The notes under the pieces: model-generated
What the model saw: the letters and a program-made list of their open reading frames with translations, nothing else
Told to the model about the DNA's origin: nothing
Databases searched by the model: none
Source of the DNA: Streptomyces sp. SJL17-4
GTDB lineage: Bacteria; Actinomycetota; Actinomycetes; Streptomycetales; Streptomycetaceae
Length of the DNA: 64,000 nt
NCBI RefSeq assembly: GCF_036826855.1
Contig: NZ_CP104578.1
Span: forward strand, 124,001-188,000
Direction: 5' to 3'
In this document: in pieces, positions 16,126 to 25,302 of the stretch
Position numbering within the stretch: position 1 is the first letter of the stretch
How the letters are laid out: each line of letters opens with the position of its first letter
Position numbers and translations under genes: made by a program

Positions 16126-19100
16126 GACGTTGATCCTGAACGTGGAGGTGGTGTTACGGATGTCCACGGCGTTGCCGCTCAGCCGCAGCCCGTTGAAGGT
16201 CACCTCGCCCACGGCGGGCCCCTGCCCCGACTCGGGCATCTCGTTGGCCCACAGCCCGAACCCGGACTTCGCGTCGAAGGCGTCACCGCTCTTGCGTGCA
16301 CCCGTGATCGAGACGTCCGTGAACACGGTGTCCTTGATGGGGAACTGTGGCTGACCGCCCACGTAGTTCGTCTGGAACATCACCCCGCTGTACGTGGGGT
16401 CGACGATGTCCACATGGTTCACCCTGATGCCCTGGAAGACCTTCGAGGCGGAGAACACCCAGATGCCGGGGAAGGTCTGGGAGCCCCAGAAGTGGCCGCC
16501 CGCCCGGACGATGGAGATGTTCTCGAAGGTCGTCGGTTCGGTCCCGAAGCCGTTCATCGGATAGCCGAAGTCCAGGGACGAGATGGTGATGCCCGCGTAG
16601 ACGAACGTGTCGGCGATGTGGATGTTGCGGAAGGTGTTGTCGTAGCCGCCGTAGACGGCCACGCCCGCCGCTCGCCAGGTCAGGGTCGTGGTGAGGTTCT
16701 CGTAGACGTTGTTCTTCATGTCGGCGCCGCCGGCGTCGATCGCGGAGAACAGGGCGAAGCTGTCGTCACCGGTCGCCCGGGCGTCGTTGTTGACGACGTG
16801 GTTGTCCGTCGAGCCGTTGGTCATGTTGATGCCGTCGGCGAACAGGTTGCGGATCCGGGAGTTCTTGATCGTCATCCGGTCGGTGTTGGCGCCCCAGTAG
16901 AGGCACACCATGTGCTCGTTCCAGATGTCGTCGATGACGATGTCGGTGACGTTCGCGAAGTCGAAGACCTTGCCCGGTCCGTCGATGCGCGAGGTGTAGT
17001 TGCCGAAGTAGGCGAAGCCCTTGAACAGCGAGCCCTTGGCCGCCGCCTCGGCGCGGAAGCCGACGTCGGTGTTGTCCTGGGTCGACGGCGCGTGGAACGT
17101 CGTGAACCACGGCCCGGCGCCGACCACCTTGACCGGCTTCCCGTACACCTGGAACTTGCTCGCCGTCTGGTAGTCGCCCGGCGGCAGGTAGACACCCACG
17201 AGGGTTCCGGTGGTGTCCATCCGGACCTTGTCCAGGGCGTTCTGCACGTCCTGGTGGCCGAATCCGGCCGGCACGGTGTACGTGGCCGGGTCCGGGTTCC
17301 CGACCGGGGCGACCTGCTCCAGGTTGACGAAGTCGATCGCGTACGTGGAGGTGTTCGCGGCGTCCTTCTGGAGCCGGATCCTGCTGCCCGCCTGGACGGT
17401 CTCGCCGAGGAGGAGGTGCGCCTCGTCGTAGATGTGGCGCGGGGCGCCCGAGCCCGGGGAGTTGCCCGGACCGGCCTCGGCGCCGTACAGCCAGGCGTAC
17501 TTGGACGTCAGCGGCAGCGACTTCTTGAACACCCCGTCGACGTAGACGTTGATGGTGGAGTCGATGCCGCCACCGCCCGGGGAGTCCGGGATGGAGAAGC
17601 GGGTCACCAGGGTGTTGGTCGAGCGCCGGGTGGTGAACTCGACGTACTCCCCCGTCGCGTCCAGGCTGACGGCCTTGCGGCCGGAGGCCTCGCCCGCGAT
17701 GTCGCCGATGGTGCGGTTGGGCCCGGCGACGGTGGCTCCGCCGCCGACGGTGCCGTCCTCCGCCTCGTACATGTCGTACGGCATGTTGGCGCCGCGACCC
17801 ACGAAGAGGGGCTGGCTGGAGGTGTTGTTGGCGCGCTTGACCGGGAGTTCGTCGGCGTCGTCGGCGACGACCGTCTTCACCGTGTACGAACCGTTGGCCG
17901 CCGTCCACGGGCCGAGGGCCACCTCGGTGCTCGCACCGGCCGCGAGGGCTCCGTTGTGGGCTCCCGTCAGGGTCTTGACGACCGCGCCCGTGGAGTCCGT
18001 GACGGTGAGGGTGACGCCGTGGCTGCCCGCCGCGCTCGCCGCGGTGCCCTGGTTCTTCAGGGCCACCTTGAAGGTGACCGTGTCGCCGGCCGCCGGGCTG
18101 GACGGCGAGGTCGTCACCGAGGCGGCGACCAGATCGGAGCTGGACACCGGCGCGACCACCAGGGCGGTGGGGCGGGTGTAGGTGTTGTTGGACTCGTTCT
18201 GCTCGATGACGGCGCTCGCGTCGTCGGCGACGGCGCTGAGCTGGTAGCTGCCTGCGTCGCGGGCTCCGATGGAGGCGCTGACCGTGGTCTGTGCGCCGGC
18301 GGCCAGAGCCCCGACCTGCGCGGTCGCGACCTTCGTGCCGCCGAGGCGCAGCGCGACGGCGCTGGCCGGCGCGGCGGCCGGACCGGTGTTGCGGACGGTG
18401 GCGCTGACGGTGATCGGGTCCGACTCGACGGGCGAGGCGGGCGTCGTGGTGAGGCCGGTGACCTCCAGGTCGGGGTTGGGGGCGGGGACGCCGATGATCT
18501 GGAACTCGGCGAGCTGGCCCGCCGGGGCGCCGGTGTTGGCGGTGAATTTCAGCTGGACGTCGGCGACGCGGGCGGAGACGGGGATGGTGACGGTGTTGCC
18601 GCTCGCCGGGTCGAAGGTGTGGCTCTTCGCGACGGCGATGCTGCTGAAGCCGGTGGCGCTCTGTTCGCGGCCGAGGACCTCGACGGTCTGGCTGCGGGTC
18701 GACCAGGCCGTGTCCGGATTGAGCTTGAGGACGAGGCTGTCGACGTCGGCGTTGGAGCCGAGCTTGACGGTCAGGGTGTTCGGGTAGCTGCCGCCTGCGC
18801 CTTCCCAGTAGGTGCTGACGTTGTTGTCGTTGGCGTTGGCCGCGACGAAGGTGTGCACGACGGAGGAGGCCTTGATCTCCTTGGCGACGGCGAGGTTGGA
18901 GCCGGTGCCGCCGCTGCCGGTGCGGGTGACGGCGTTGCTGTCGGTCGAGCGGTTGCCCGCCACGTCCTTCGCGCGGACGTGGTAGGTGACGGAAGCGGAG
19001 ACCGGCTGGTTGTCGGTGTAGGTGGTGACGTTCCCGGCGACGCTGCCCCGGAGGACGTTGTTGGCGTAGACGTCGTAGCCGGTGACGCCCGTGTTGTCCG

Positions 19101-20403
19101 AGGAGGCGTTCCAGGTCAGCTTGATCTGGCCGGCGGTGGGCTCGGTGAACGCGAGGTTCGCGGGCGCCGTCGGAGCCTGGGTGTCGCCGGTGTCGCCGGT
19201 ACGGGTGACGGCGTTGCTGTCGGCTGACTGGTTTCCGGCCGCGTCCTTGGCGCGGACGCGGTAGGTGACCGTCTGGTTCGCCGGCCGGGTGTCGGTGAAG
19301 GTGGTGACGTTCCCGGCGACACTCGTCAGCAGGGTGCCGTTGGCGTAGATGTCGTAGCCGGTGACGCCGGTGTCGTCGGTGGCGGCGTTCCAGGTGAGCC
19401 GGATCTGGTCGGTGGCCGGCTGGGTGAGGGCGAGGTTCGCGGGCGCGGACGGTGCCTGGGTGTCACCCGAGGTCGGCCCGTAGACCTCCAGTTCGGAGAG
19501 CTGGGCGGCGGGCTGGACGCTGTTCGCCGTGACGAGGACCCGGACGTACCGGGTGGTGGTCGCGTCGAAGGTGATCGTCGCGGCCCGTCCCCCGGCGGCG
19601 TCGAAGGTGTACGCCCGGGAGGCGGTCAGATCGGTGAAGGTGGTGCCGTTCGCACTGCCCTGGAGCTTGAGGGTCTGGCTGCGCGCGCCCCAGCCGTCGG
19701 GCAGCCGGAGGACGACCCGGTCGACCCGGACGGACGAGCCGAGGTCGGCCTGGATCCACTGCGGGAGGGCGTTGTTGGCGCTCTCCCAGTAGGTGGCCCG
19801 GTTGCCGTCGTTGGCGTTGCCGGCCGCGTACACCTCGGTGTGGCTGCTCGCGGTCAGGGTGCGGCCGCTCGCCAGGTTCGCGGAGGACCCGTCGGCGGCG
19901 TGGACCTCCAGTTCGGAGAGCTGCGCGGCCTGCCAGCCGGTGTTGGCGGTGATGTCGACCCGTACGAACCGGGCCTGGGTGGCCGGGAAGGCGACCGTGA
20001 CGGTGTTGGCCGTGCCCGGGGCGAAGGTGTAGGAGGCGGAGTTCTTGAGGGTGGCGAAGCTCGTGCCGTCGGCGCTGCCCTGGACGGAGAGCGTCTGGTT
20101 GCGGCTCTCCCATCCGGCGGGCAGTTTCAGGACCACCTCGTCCACGCGGGTGGTGGCGCCGAGGTCGACCTGGACCCATTGGGGCAGGCTGCTGCCGGCG
20201 CTCTGCCAGTACGTTCCCTGGTTGCCGTCCGTGATGTTCCCGGCGCCGTACTCGGCGTGGGAACCGGACGCCGCGGCGGGGTCGCCCAGGGCGATGTTGG
20301 GGCCGCCCGCCGCCTGGGCGGACATGAGGGGTCCTCCCAGGGCCAGAAGGCTGGTCGCGATCACGGCACTCAGGCCCCGTGATCTCCAGTGGCGGAAACT
20401 CAT
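16117..20403 (-). CDS. Secreted multidomain GH87-type alpha-1,3-glucanase (A)
   Basis: A very large secreted protein of 1428 residues. In order: signal peptide ending near 'SAQAAGG' (residue 32), two discoidin (F5/8C) domains (about 35-175 and 180-315), two fibronectin type III domains (about 320-510), a third discoidin-like domain (515-650), two CARDB adhesion modules (655-870), a CBM35/CBM6-like domain ('YEAEDG', about 875-1010) and a C-terminal right-handed beta-helix (1020-1428). The helix has 'DGIN' with Asp1190 followed at +23 and +24 by 'GDD' (Asp1213, Asp1214), the acidic triad spacing I associate with GH87 mutanases/mycodextranases. ATG 20403 follows GAGGA; it lies 31 bases downstream of GH87 gene B. 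It should cleave fungal alpha-1,3-glucan. GH55 or another pectin-lyase-fold family is the alternative. Confidence 0.75.
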   Translation of the reverse strand: MSFRHWRSRGLSAVIATSLLALGGPLMSAQAAGGPNIALGDPAAASGSHAEYGAGNITDGNQGTYWQSAGSSLPQWVQVDLGATTRVDEVVLKLPAGWESRNQTLSVQGSADGTSFATLKNSASYTFAPGTANTVTVAFPATQARFVRVDITANTGWQAAQLSELEVHAADGSSANLASGRTLTASSHTEVYAAGNANDGNRATYWESANNALPQWIQADLGSSVRVDRVVLRLPDGWGARSQTLKLQGSANGTTFTDLTASRAYTFDAAGGRAATITFDATTTRYVRVLVTANSVQPAAQLSELEVYGPTSGDTQAPSAPANLALTQPATDQIRLTWNAATDDTGVTGYDIYANGTLLTSVAGNVTTFTDTRPANQTVTYRVRAKDAAGNQSADSNAVTRTGDTGDTQAPTAPANLAFTEPTAGQIKLTWNASSDNTGVTGYDVYANNVLRGSVAGNVTTYTDNQPVSASVTYHVRAKDVAGNRSTDSNAVTRTGSGGTGSNLAVAKEIKASSVVHTFVAANANDNNVSTYWEGAGGSYPNTLTVKLGSNADVDSLVLKLNPDTAWSTRSQTVEVLGREQSATGFSSIAVAKSHTFDPASGNTVTIPVSARVADVQLKFTANTGAPAGQLAEFQIIGVPAPNPDLEVTGLTTTPASPVESDPITVSATVRNTGPAAAPASAVALRLGGTKVATAQVGALAAGAQTTVSASIGARDAGSYQLSAVADDASAVIEQNESNNTYTRPTALVVAPVSSSDLVAASVTTSPSSPAAGDTVTFKVALKNQGTAASAAGSHGVTLTVTDSTGAVVKTLTGAHNGALAAGASTEVALGPWTAANGSYTVKTVVADDADELPVKRANNTSSQPLFVGRGANMPYDMYEAEDGTVGGGATVAGPNRTIGDIAGEASGRKAVSLDATGEYVEFTTRRSTNTLVTRFSIPDSPGGGGIDSTINVYVDGVFKKSLPLTSKYAWLYGAEAGPGNSPGSGAPRHIYDEAHLLLGETVQAGSRIRLQKDAANTSTYAIDFVNLEQVAPVGNPDPATYTVPAGFGHQDVQNALDKVRMDTTGTLVGVYLPPGDYQTASKFQVYGKPVKVVGAGPWFTTFHAPSTQDNTDVGFRAEAAAKGSLFKGFAYFGNYTSRIDGPGKVFDFANVTDIVIDDIWNEHMVCLYWGANTDRMTIKNSRIRNLFADGINMTNGSTDNHVVNNDARATGDDSFALFSAIDAGGADMKNNVYENLTTTLTWRAAGVAVYGGYDNTFRNIHIADTFVYAGITISSLDFGYPMNGFGTEPTTFENISIVRAGGHFWGSQTFPGIWVFSASKVFQGIRVNHVDIVDPTYSGVMFQTNYVGGQPQFPIKDTVFTDVSITGARKSGDAFDAKSGFGLWANEMPESGQGPAVGEVTFNGLRLSGNAVDIRNTTSTFRINVNP

Positions 20404-20434
20404 CCGTCCTCGCTCTCGATTCGTGGGCACGGGG

Positions 20435-23400
20435 TCAGCCGGTCCGGTTGACGACGAACGGGGAACCGGGCTCGACGAGGACATCGCCCTCGGCCGAGTT
20501 GGTGATGGTGACCCCGGTCAGCGTCGCGCTGCCGCGGGCGCCGCTCATCGCGAGGATCCCGGAGCCGTTGACCGACTTGTCGATGCGGACGTTGGTGATC
20601 CTCACGTCCGGCATCTCGCCGCCACCCGTCTTGAACTGGATGCCGTCGTAGGTCGAGTCGAGGATCTCGGTGTCCCGGATGGTCACGCCGGGGATGGGCT
20701 GGCCCTGGGCGAAGAGGGTGATGGCGCCGAACTCCTGGTCCTCGTTCCAGAACGCGCCGCCGGTGCGGTGCAGGGCGTTGTTGGAGATGAGGGTCTGGCC
20801 GGAGAAGGGCAGCGGGTCGTGGTCGGTCGCGAGCATGATCCCGGGGTAGTTCATGGTGTCCGAGATGATGTTGTTCTCGATCGTGTTGCCGTGACCGCCG
20901 TAGACGGCGATGCCGTTGGCACGCCAGGGCAGCTGGATGGTGTTGTTGCGGAAGTGGTTGTCGTGGCCGACGTCGACCGAGGTGTCCTTGACGTACTTGC
21001 TGGCCCAGACGGCGAGGGCGTCGTCGCCGGTGTTGCGGAAGGACGAGTTGAAGACGGTCGAGTTGCGGGTGCCGTTGGCGAAGTTGATGCCGTCGGCGTA
21101 GGTGTTGCGGATCCGCATGCCGGTGAACTCCAGGCCGTCTCCGGGGCCCCACAGTTCGGGGATGTTGGAGTAGTCGCGGCCGGCCCAGACGCCGACGTTG
21201 GCGTGCTCGATCCAGACGTTGCTGATCTTCGTGTCCTTGCCGAAGCGTCCGTTGAGGCCGACGCCGCCCTCGGCGTTGCCGTCACCGCCGCGGATCGTTC
21301 CGGAGCCGAAGATGGCGATGTCGGAGATCTGGGTGTTGTGGTCGATGTCGAAGCCGAAGTTGCCCTCGTGCGGGTGGTTGATGCCGCCGGCCTCGTGCGG
21401 TGGGGTGAGGGTGTGGAGCTGGGAGTGCCACATGCCCGCGCCTCGGATGGTGACGTCGCGGATGCCGACCTGGTTGAACTGACCGCGGTTGAGCGGGTCG
21501 TCGGTGAGGATCTTCTTCTCCTGGCGCCACTGGCCGGCGGGGATCCAGACGCAGGGGATCTGGCCGTTCTGGTCGGCGGTCACCGCGCGCTGGAGGGCGT
21601 CGGTGTCGTCGATGCCGTCGTTGGGGACGGCGCCGTACTCGGTGATGGAGACGCAGTTCGCGGGCTTGGCGGCCGGGGGCGCGACCTGCTCCAGGTCGAT
21701 CAGATCGATGATGTAGAAGGACGCCGAGTCCCCGGCGTCGCGCTGGAGGCGGAACTTCGTACCGACCGGGTAGGACTGGGCCAGCAGGGCGTGCGACTCG
21801 TCGAAGAGGCGCCGGGCGTCACCGCCGGGACGGTTGGTGAGTCCTTCGGGGTCGTCGGTGCTGCCGTAGAGCCAGCTGTGCTTGGACGACAGGATCAGCT
21901 TGCGGACGAAGACGTCGTCGGCGTAGAGGCTGATCGTGGCCTCGGCGCCGCCGCCGGCGGCCGCGTCGGGCACCGAGTTGCGGACGACGATGGAGTTGGC
22001 CGGGTTGGTGGAGGTGAACTCGACGAACTCACCCGTGGTGCCCAGCCGGACCGACTTGCGGCCGGAGGACTCGGTGGCGAAGTTGGTGTGCCCGAAGGTC
22101 CGCTTCTGGTCGGCGGTGAGCAGGGTGCCCTGGTAGCGGGCGTCCTCCGCCTCGTACTCGGTGTACGGAACGGCGGCGCCCCGGCCCACGACGAGGGAAC
22201 GCGAGAAGACGTTGTTGGTCTCGTCGGTCTCGGTGAGGGTGCCCGTGGCGTCGGCGGTCGCGGTGAGCGTGGCACCGCCGGTGGTGGCGGTCCAGCTGCC
22301 GGAGATCGGCACATTGACCGTCTGGCCCGCGGCGATGGTGCCCGTGGTGCCGTTGAGGGTGGTGGTGCCCGCGGTCAGCCGGGTGACCGTGCCGGCGGCG
22401 GTGGTGGTACCGCGGTTCTGGACCGCGGCGGTGAAGGTGACGGCGGAGCCGACGGCGGGGCTGGTGGGGTTGCTGGTGATCCCGGTGACGCGGAGGTCGG
22501 GGCCGGGGCTCTGGCCGACGACCAGCTTCGTGGCGGCCGTGCGGCTGTTGTTGCCGTTGTCCTGCTCGGGGACGGTGTCGGTCGGGTCGACCACCGCGGA
22601 GACGGTGTACGAGCCCATGGGCCGCTTGCCCACGGTGACCGGGACGGTCGCCGAGGCGCCGGCGGCGAGCGCGCCGACCGGGGCGGAGCCGGCCACGGCA
22701 CCTTCGACGGTGACCTGGACGGTGGTGGCGGCGGCCGCCGCCGTGCCGGCGTTGCGGACGGTGGCGTGGACGGTCACGGAGTCCGTCTCGGAGGGGGTGG
22801 ACGGCGTCCAGGTCAGATCGGTGACGGTGAGGTCGGGGCCGGGTGCGGCCGCGCCCACGACCTGGAACTCCGCGACCTGGGCGCCGGGGGCGCCGGTGTT
22901 GGAGAAGAAGGTCAGCCGCAGGTCGGCGTAGCGCCCGGTGACCGGGATGGTGACGGTGTTCTGCCCGCTGGAGGGGCTGAACGCGTAGTCGGCCCGTGCC
23001 TTGAGCGAGGTGAAGCCGGAGGCTGACTGCTCCCGCCCGAGGACCTGGATGGCCTGGGTGCGCGGGCCCCAGACCTGGGCGGGGTTGAGCTTGACGACCA
23101 CGGCCGTGACATCGGCGTTGGCGCCGAGCCTCACCGTCAGGTCGGCCGGGAATCCGGCGGACTCCCAGTAGGTGGTGGTGCTGTCGTCGTTGGCGTTGGC
23201 CGCGACGTACGTCTGTGTCGTGGAGCTCGCCTCGATGGGCTTGTTGCGTGCGAGGTTGGTGCCCGTGGGCGGCGGGTCGACCGGGCCGCCGCTCTCGCCG
23301 TAGACCTCGACCTCGGAGAGCTGGGCCGCGTTCCAGCCGGTGTTGGCCGTCACCTGGACGCGGATGTACCGGGTCGTCGTGGAGGCGATGCCGACGGTGA

Positions 23401-23803
23401 CGGTGTTCGACGCGGAGGGGTCGAACACCCGTGGCTGGGGTGCGGCGAGGGTGGTGAAGGTGCCGCCGTCGGTGCTGCCGAGCACGGCGACGGTCTGGGA
23501 GCGGGCCTCCCACGTGGTGGGGAGCTTCAGGACGACGCTGTCGACGCGGGTTCCGGCGCCGAGGTCGACCTGCACCCACTGCGGGAACGATCCGGCGGGG
23601 CCTTCCCAGTAGGACTGCTGGCCGCCGTCGGTGACGTTGCCGGCCGGGTAGGCGCTGTGGGCGCCCGATGCCGTCGTCGTTCTGCCGAGGGCGAGGTTGG
23701 CCGCGGCTGCCGCGTGTGCGGTGACCGGCAGGAGTCCGACGGCGATCAGTCCGGCTATCAGGACACCGATCGTCAGCCGCCAGCTCAGGATTTTGCCTCT
23801 CAT
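20435..23803 (-). CDS. Secreted multidomain GH87-type alpha-1,3-glucanase (B)
   Basis: A 1122-residue secreted paralog of the downstream gene. Signal peptide to about residue 33 ('VTAHAAAA'), two discoidin domains (about 35-185 and 190-325), two CARDB modules (330-435 and 440-545), a CBM35/CBM6-like domain ('YEAEDA', 550-685) and a beta-helix catalytic domain (690-1122). It opens with the 'ITEYGAVPNDGIDDTDALQ' start common to pectin-lyase-fold enzymes. 'DGIN' (Asp904) and 'GDD' (Asp927, Asp928) keep the same spacing as in paralog A. It lacks the fibronectin domains of A. ATG 23803 with GGAGAGG, and a good promoter at 23897-23925. It probably works with A on alpha-1,3- or mixed alpha-1,3/1,4-glucan. 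Confidence 0.77.
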   Translation of the reverse strand: MRGKILSWRLTIGVLIAGLIAVGLLPVTAHAAAAANLALGRTTTASGAHSAYPAGNVTDGGQQSYWEGPAGSFPQWVQVDLGAGTRVDSVVLKLPTTWEARSQTVAVLGSTDGGTFTTLAAPQPRVFDPSASNTVTVGIASTTTRYIRVQVTANTGWNAAQLSEVEVYGESGGPVDPPPTGTNLARNKPIEASSTTQTYVAANANDDSTTTYWESAGFPADLTVRLGANADVTAVVVKLNPAQVWGPRTQAIQVLGREQSASGFTSLKARADYAFSPSSGQNTVTIPVTGRYADLRLTFFSNTGAPGAQVAEFQVVGAAAPGPDLTVTDLTWTPSTPSETDSVTVHATVRNAGTAAAAATTVQVTVEGAVAGSAPVGALAAGASATVPVTVGKRPMGSYTVSAVVDPTDTVPEQDNGNNSRTAATKLVVGQSPGPDLRVTGITSNPTSPAVGSAVTFTAAVQNRGTTTAAGTVTRLTAGTTTLNGTTGTIAAGQTVNVPISGSWTATTGGATLTATADATGTLTETDETNNVFSRSLVVGRGAAVPYTEYEAEDARYQGTLLTADQKRTFGHTNFATESSGRKSVRLGTTGEFVEFTSTNPANSIVVRNSVPDAAAGGGAEATISLYADDVFVRKLILSSKHSWLYGSTDDPEGLTNRPGGDARRLFDESHALLAQSYPVGTKFRLQRDAGDSASFYIIDLIDLEQVAPPAAKPANCVSITEYGAVPNDGIDDTDALQRAVTADQNGQIPCVWIPAGQWRQEKKILTDDPLNRGQFNQVGIRDVTIRGAGMWHSQLHTLTPPHEAGGINHPHEGNFGFDIDHNTQISDIAIFGSGTIRGGDGNAEGGVGLNGRFGKDTKISNVWIEHANVGVWAGRDYSNIPELWGPGDGLEFTGMRIRNTYADGINFANGTRNSTVFNSSFRNTGDDALAVWASKYVKDTSVDVGHDNHFRNNTIQLPWRANGIAVYGGHGNTIENNIISDTMNYPGIMLATDHDPLPFSGQTLISNNALHRTGGAFWNEDQEFGAITLFAQGQPIPGVTIRDTEILDSTYDGIQFKTGGGEMPDVRITNVRIDKSVNGSGILAMSGARGSATLTGVTITNSAEGDVLVEPGSPFVVNRTG

Positions 23804-23896
23804 ATGGGCCTCTCCGTCTGCTGGGCCACCGGCTCGGAGCCGACACGGGGCCGTTCGCCAGGAACCCAGCGGAACTCTGACAATGAATGACGGCGA

Positions 23897-23925
23897 GATA
23901 CAGACTTATTGAGCATTTTCGTTAA
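23897..23925 (-). promoter_or_regulatory. Promoter of the GH87 gene pair
   Basis: On the minus strand TTAACG (23925-23920) and TGTATC (23902-23897) are separated by 17 bases in an A+T-rich island, matching a housekeeping-type promoter about 95 bases before ATG 23803. CGCAAAAGATTAACG overlaps the -35 box and resembles the CGCAAGA sites near the LacI gene, so repression there is plausible. Confidence 0.5.
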
Positions 23926-24032
23926 TCTTTTGCGCCGCCGGGGTGTCAGGTTTCTAGCAGGTCACGTCTTTGTCAACAGCCGTGGCAGAAACGGGGGTTG
24001 GGCCACCGCATCCCCGCAGGTCAACGACAAAC

Positions 24033-24078
24033 GGCTCCGGCGCCGGGGAGGCGGTGAGGCCTCCCCGGCGCCGGAGCC
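24033..24078. terminator. Terminator of the LacI gene
   Basis: A perfect 20-base inverted repeat (24033-24052 and 24059-24078) with a 6-base loop lies 22 bases past the stop of the LacI gene, before the promoter of the GH87 pair. It ends the regulator transcript, so the GH87 genes have their own promoter. Confidence 0.85.
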
Positions 24079-24099
24079 GAGGAACGGTGAGCGGAGGGG

Positions 24100-25110
24100 T
24101 CAGACGGTCGGCGGCGGCGCCGTCGAGCCGCGCACCACGAGTTCGGGCTCGAAGAGGAGCTCACCGGGGTCCGTCTGCGTGCCCTGGATCTGGGCGCAGA
24201 GCAGCTCGACGGCGGCGCGCCCCATGGCCTCGATGGGCTGGCGCACGGTGGAGAGCGGCGGCTCGGTGCAGTTCATGAAGGCGGAGTCGTCGAAGCCGAC
24301 GACGGACACCTGCGAGGGGACCGAGAGGCCGCGGCGGCGGGCGGCCCTGATGGCGCCCAGGGCGAGCGGGTCGCTGGCACACACGATGCCGGTGACGCCC
24401 CGCTCCAGGAGGCGGGTTGCGGCGGCCTGCCCGCCTTCGAGCGAGAAGATCGACCGCACGACGTACTCGTCCGGGAGCTCTCCGCCGGCGGCCTCGGCCA
24501 CGGCGCGGGCCGCTTCGAGCTTGCGGCGCGAGGGGACGTGGTCGCTGGGGCCGAGGACGAGGCCGATCCGTTCGTGCCCGAGGGAGGCCAGGTGGCGCCA
24601 GGCCTGCTCGACGGCGACGGCGTCGTCGCAGGAGACGCAGGGGAAGTTGAGCCCCTTGATGGAGGCGTTGATCAGGACCACCGGGATGTTGCGCTCGGCG
24701 AGCTGGTGGTAGTGCTCGTGCGGGGCGTCGGCCTGCGCGAACAGTCCGCCGGCGAAGACGACTCCGGACACCTGCTGCTGGAGCAGGAGGTCGACGTAGT
24801 CCGCCTCGGAGACGCCGCCCTTGGTCTGGGTGCACAGGACCGGGGTCAGTCCCTGCTGCGCGAGCGCGCCGCCGATGACCTCCGCGAACGCGGGGAAGAT
24901 GGGGTTCTGCAGCTCGGGCAGGACCAGGCCGACCAGGCGCGCGCGCTCGCCCCGCAGCTGGGTGGGCCGCTCGTATCCGAGCACGTCGAGCGCGGTGAGG
25001 ACGGACTGCCGTGTCGCCTCGGAGACACCGGGCTTTCCGTTGAGGACACGGCTGACCGTCGCCTCGCTGACTCCCACCTTCTTGGCCACTTGAGCAAGTC
25101 GTCGCGTCAT
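24100..25110 (-). CDS. LacI-family transcriptional regulator
   Basis: A 336-residue LacI/GalR repressor. The N-terminal helix-turn-helix and hinge are 'RLAQVAKKVGVSEATVSRVLNG' with 'RQSVLTALDVLGYERP', and a periplasmic-binding-type effector domain fills residues 60-330 ('VGLVLPELQNPIFPAF', 'VVGFDDSAFMN'). ATG 25110 gives the family-typical start; an upstream ATG at 25152 has the better ribosome binding site (AAGGGG) and would add 14 residues. It sits between the minus-strand GH87/transporter genes and the plus-strand GH30/GH3 genes and is the natural local repressor. The effector is probably a gluco-oligosaccharide released by these enzymes. Confidence 0.92.
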   Translation of the reverse strand: MTRRLAQVAKKVGVSEATVSRVLNGKPGVSEATRQSVLTALDVLGYERPTQLRGERARLVGLVLPELQNPIFPAFAEVIGGALAQQGLTPVLCTQTKGGVSEADYVDLLLQQQVSGVVFAGGLFAQADAPHEHYHQLAERNIPVVLINASIKGLNFPCVSCDDAVAVEQAWRHLASLGHERIGLVLGPSDHVPSRRKLEAARAVAEAAGGELPDEYVVRSIFSLEGGQAAATRLLERGVTGIVCASDPLALGAIRAARRRGLSVPSQVSVVGFDDSAFMNCTEPPLSTVRQPIEAMGRAAVELLCAQIQGTQTDPGELLFEPELVVRGSTAPPPTV

Positions 25111-25113
25111 GAG

Positions 25114-25148
25114 CGCAAGAGTATCGCAAACTTCGCAAGCGAGTTGCG
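25114..25148. promoter_or_regulatory. Repeated CGCAA sites upstream of the LacI gene
   Basis: CGCAA occurs at 25114, 25125 and 25134 and as TTGCG at 25144, roughly one helical turn apart; CGCAA at 25134-25138 and TTGCG at 25144-25148 form a 15-base palindrome. A further copy is at 25177. Such arrays suggest auto-repression and control of the divergent GH30 gene. The pattern is seen, the binding is inferred. Confidence 0.5.
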
Positions 25149-25209
25149 TCATTGCCATCCCCTTGCAGGGGGCGAACGCAACCCATGAGAGCGGACAACG
25201 CTTGAAGGG

Positions 25210-25238
25210 TTGACGGGCAGAAGGGCGCCTCATAACTT
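25210..25238 (+). promoter_or_regulatory. Possible promoter of the GH30/GH3 genes
   Basis: TTGACG at 25210-25215 is followed after 17 bases by TAACTT (25233-25238). This would start transcription near 25245, about 58 bases before GTG 25303. It lies in the 190-base gap shared with the divergent LacI gene. Confidence 0.4.
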
Positions 25239-25302
25239 CAGGCCTTGATAAAAGGCTTGCTGTTGTTGCCCGTTGGGCGCGAGACGGCGAAGGGATTGTC
25301 AG

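Noticed and set aside
16414-19227. 937-residue plus-strand open frame opposite GH87 gene A
   Set aside because: The antisense translation is a low-complexity Gly/Val/Asp/Arg string, a shadow of the repetitive beta-sandwich domains.
20045-23026. 993-residue plus-strand open frame opposite GH87 gene B
   Set aside because: Same reason: antisense shadow, no signal peptide, no motif.
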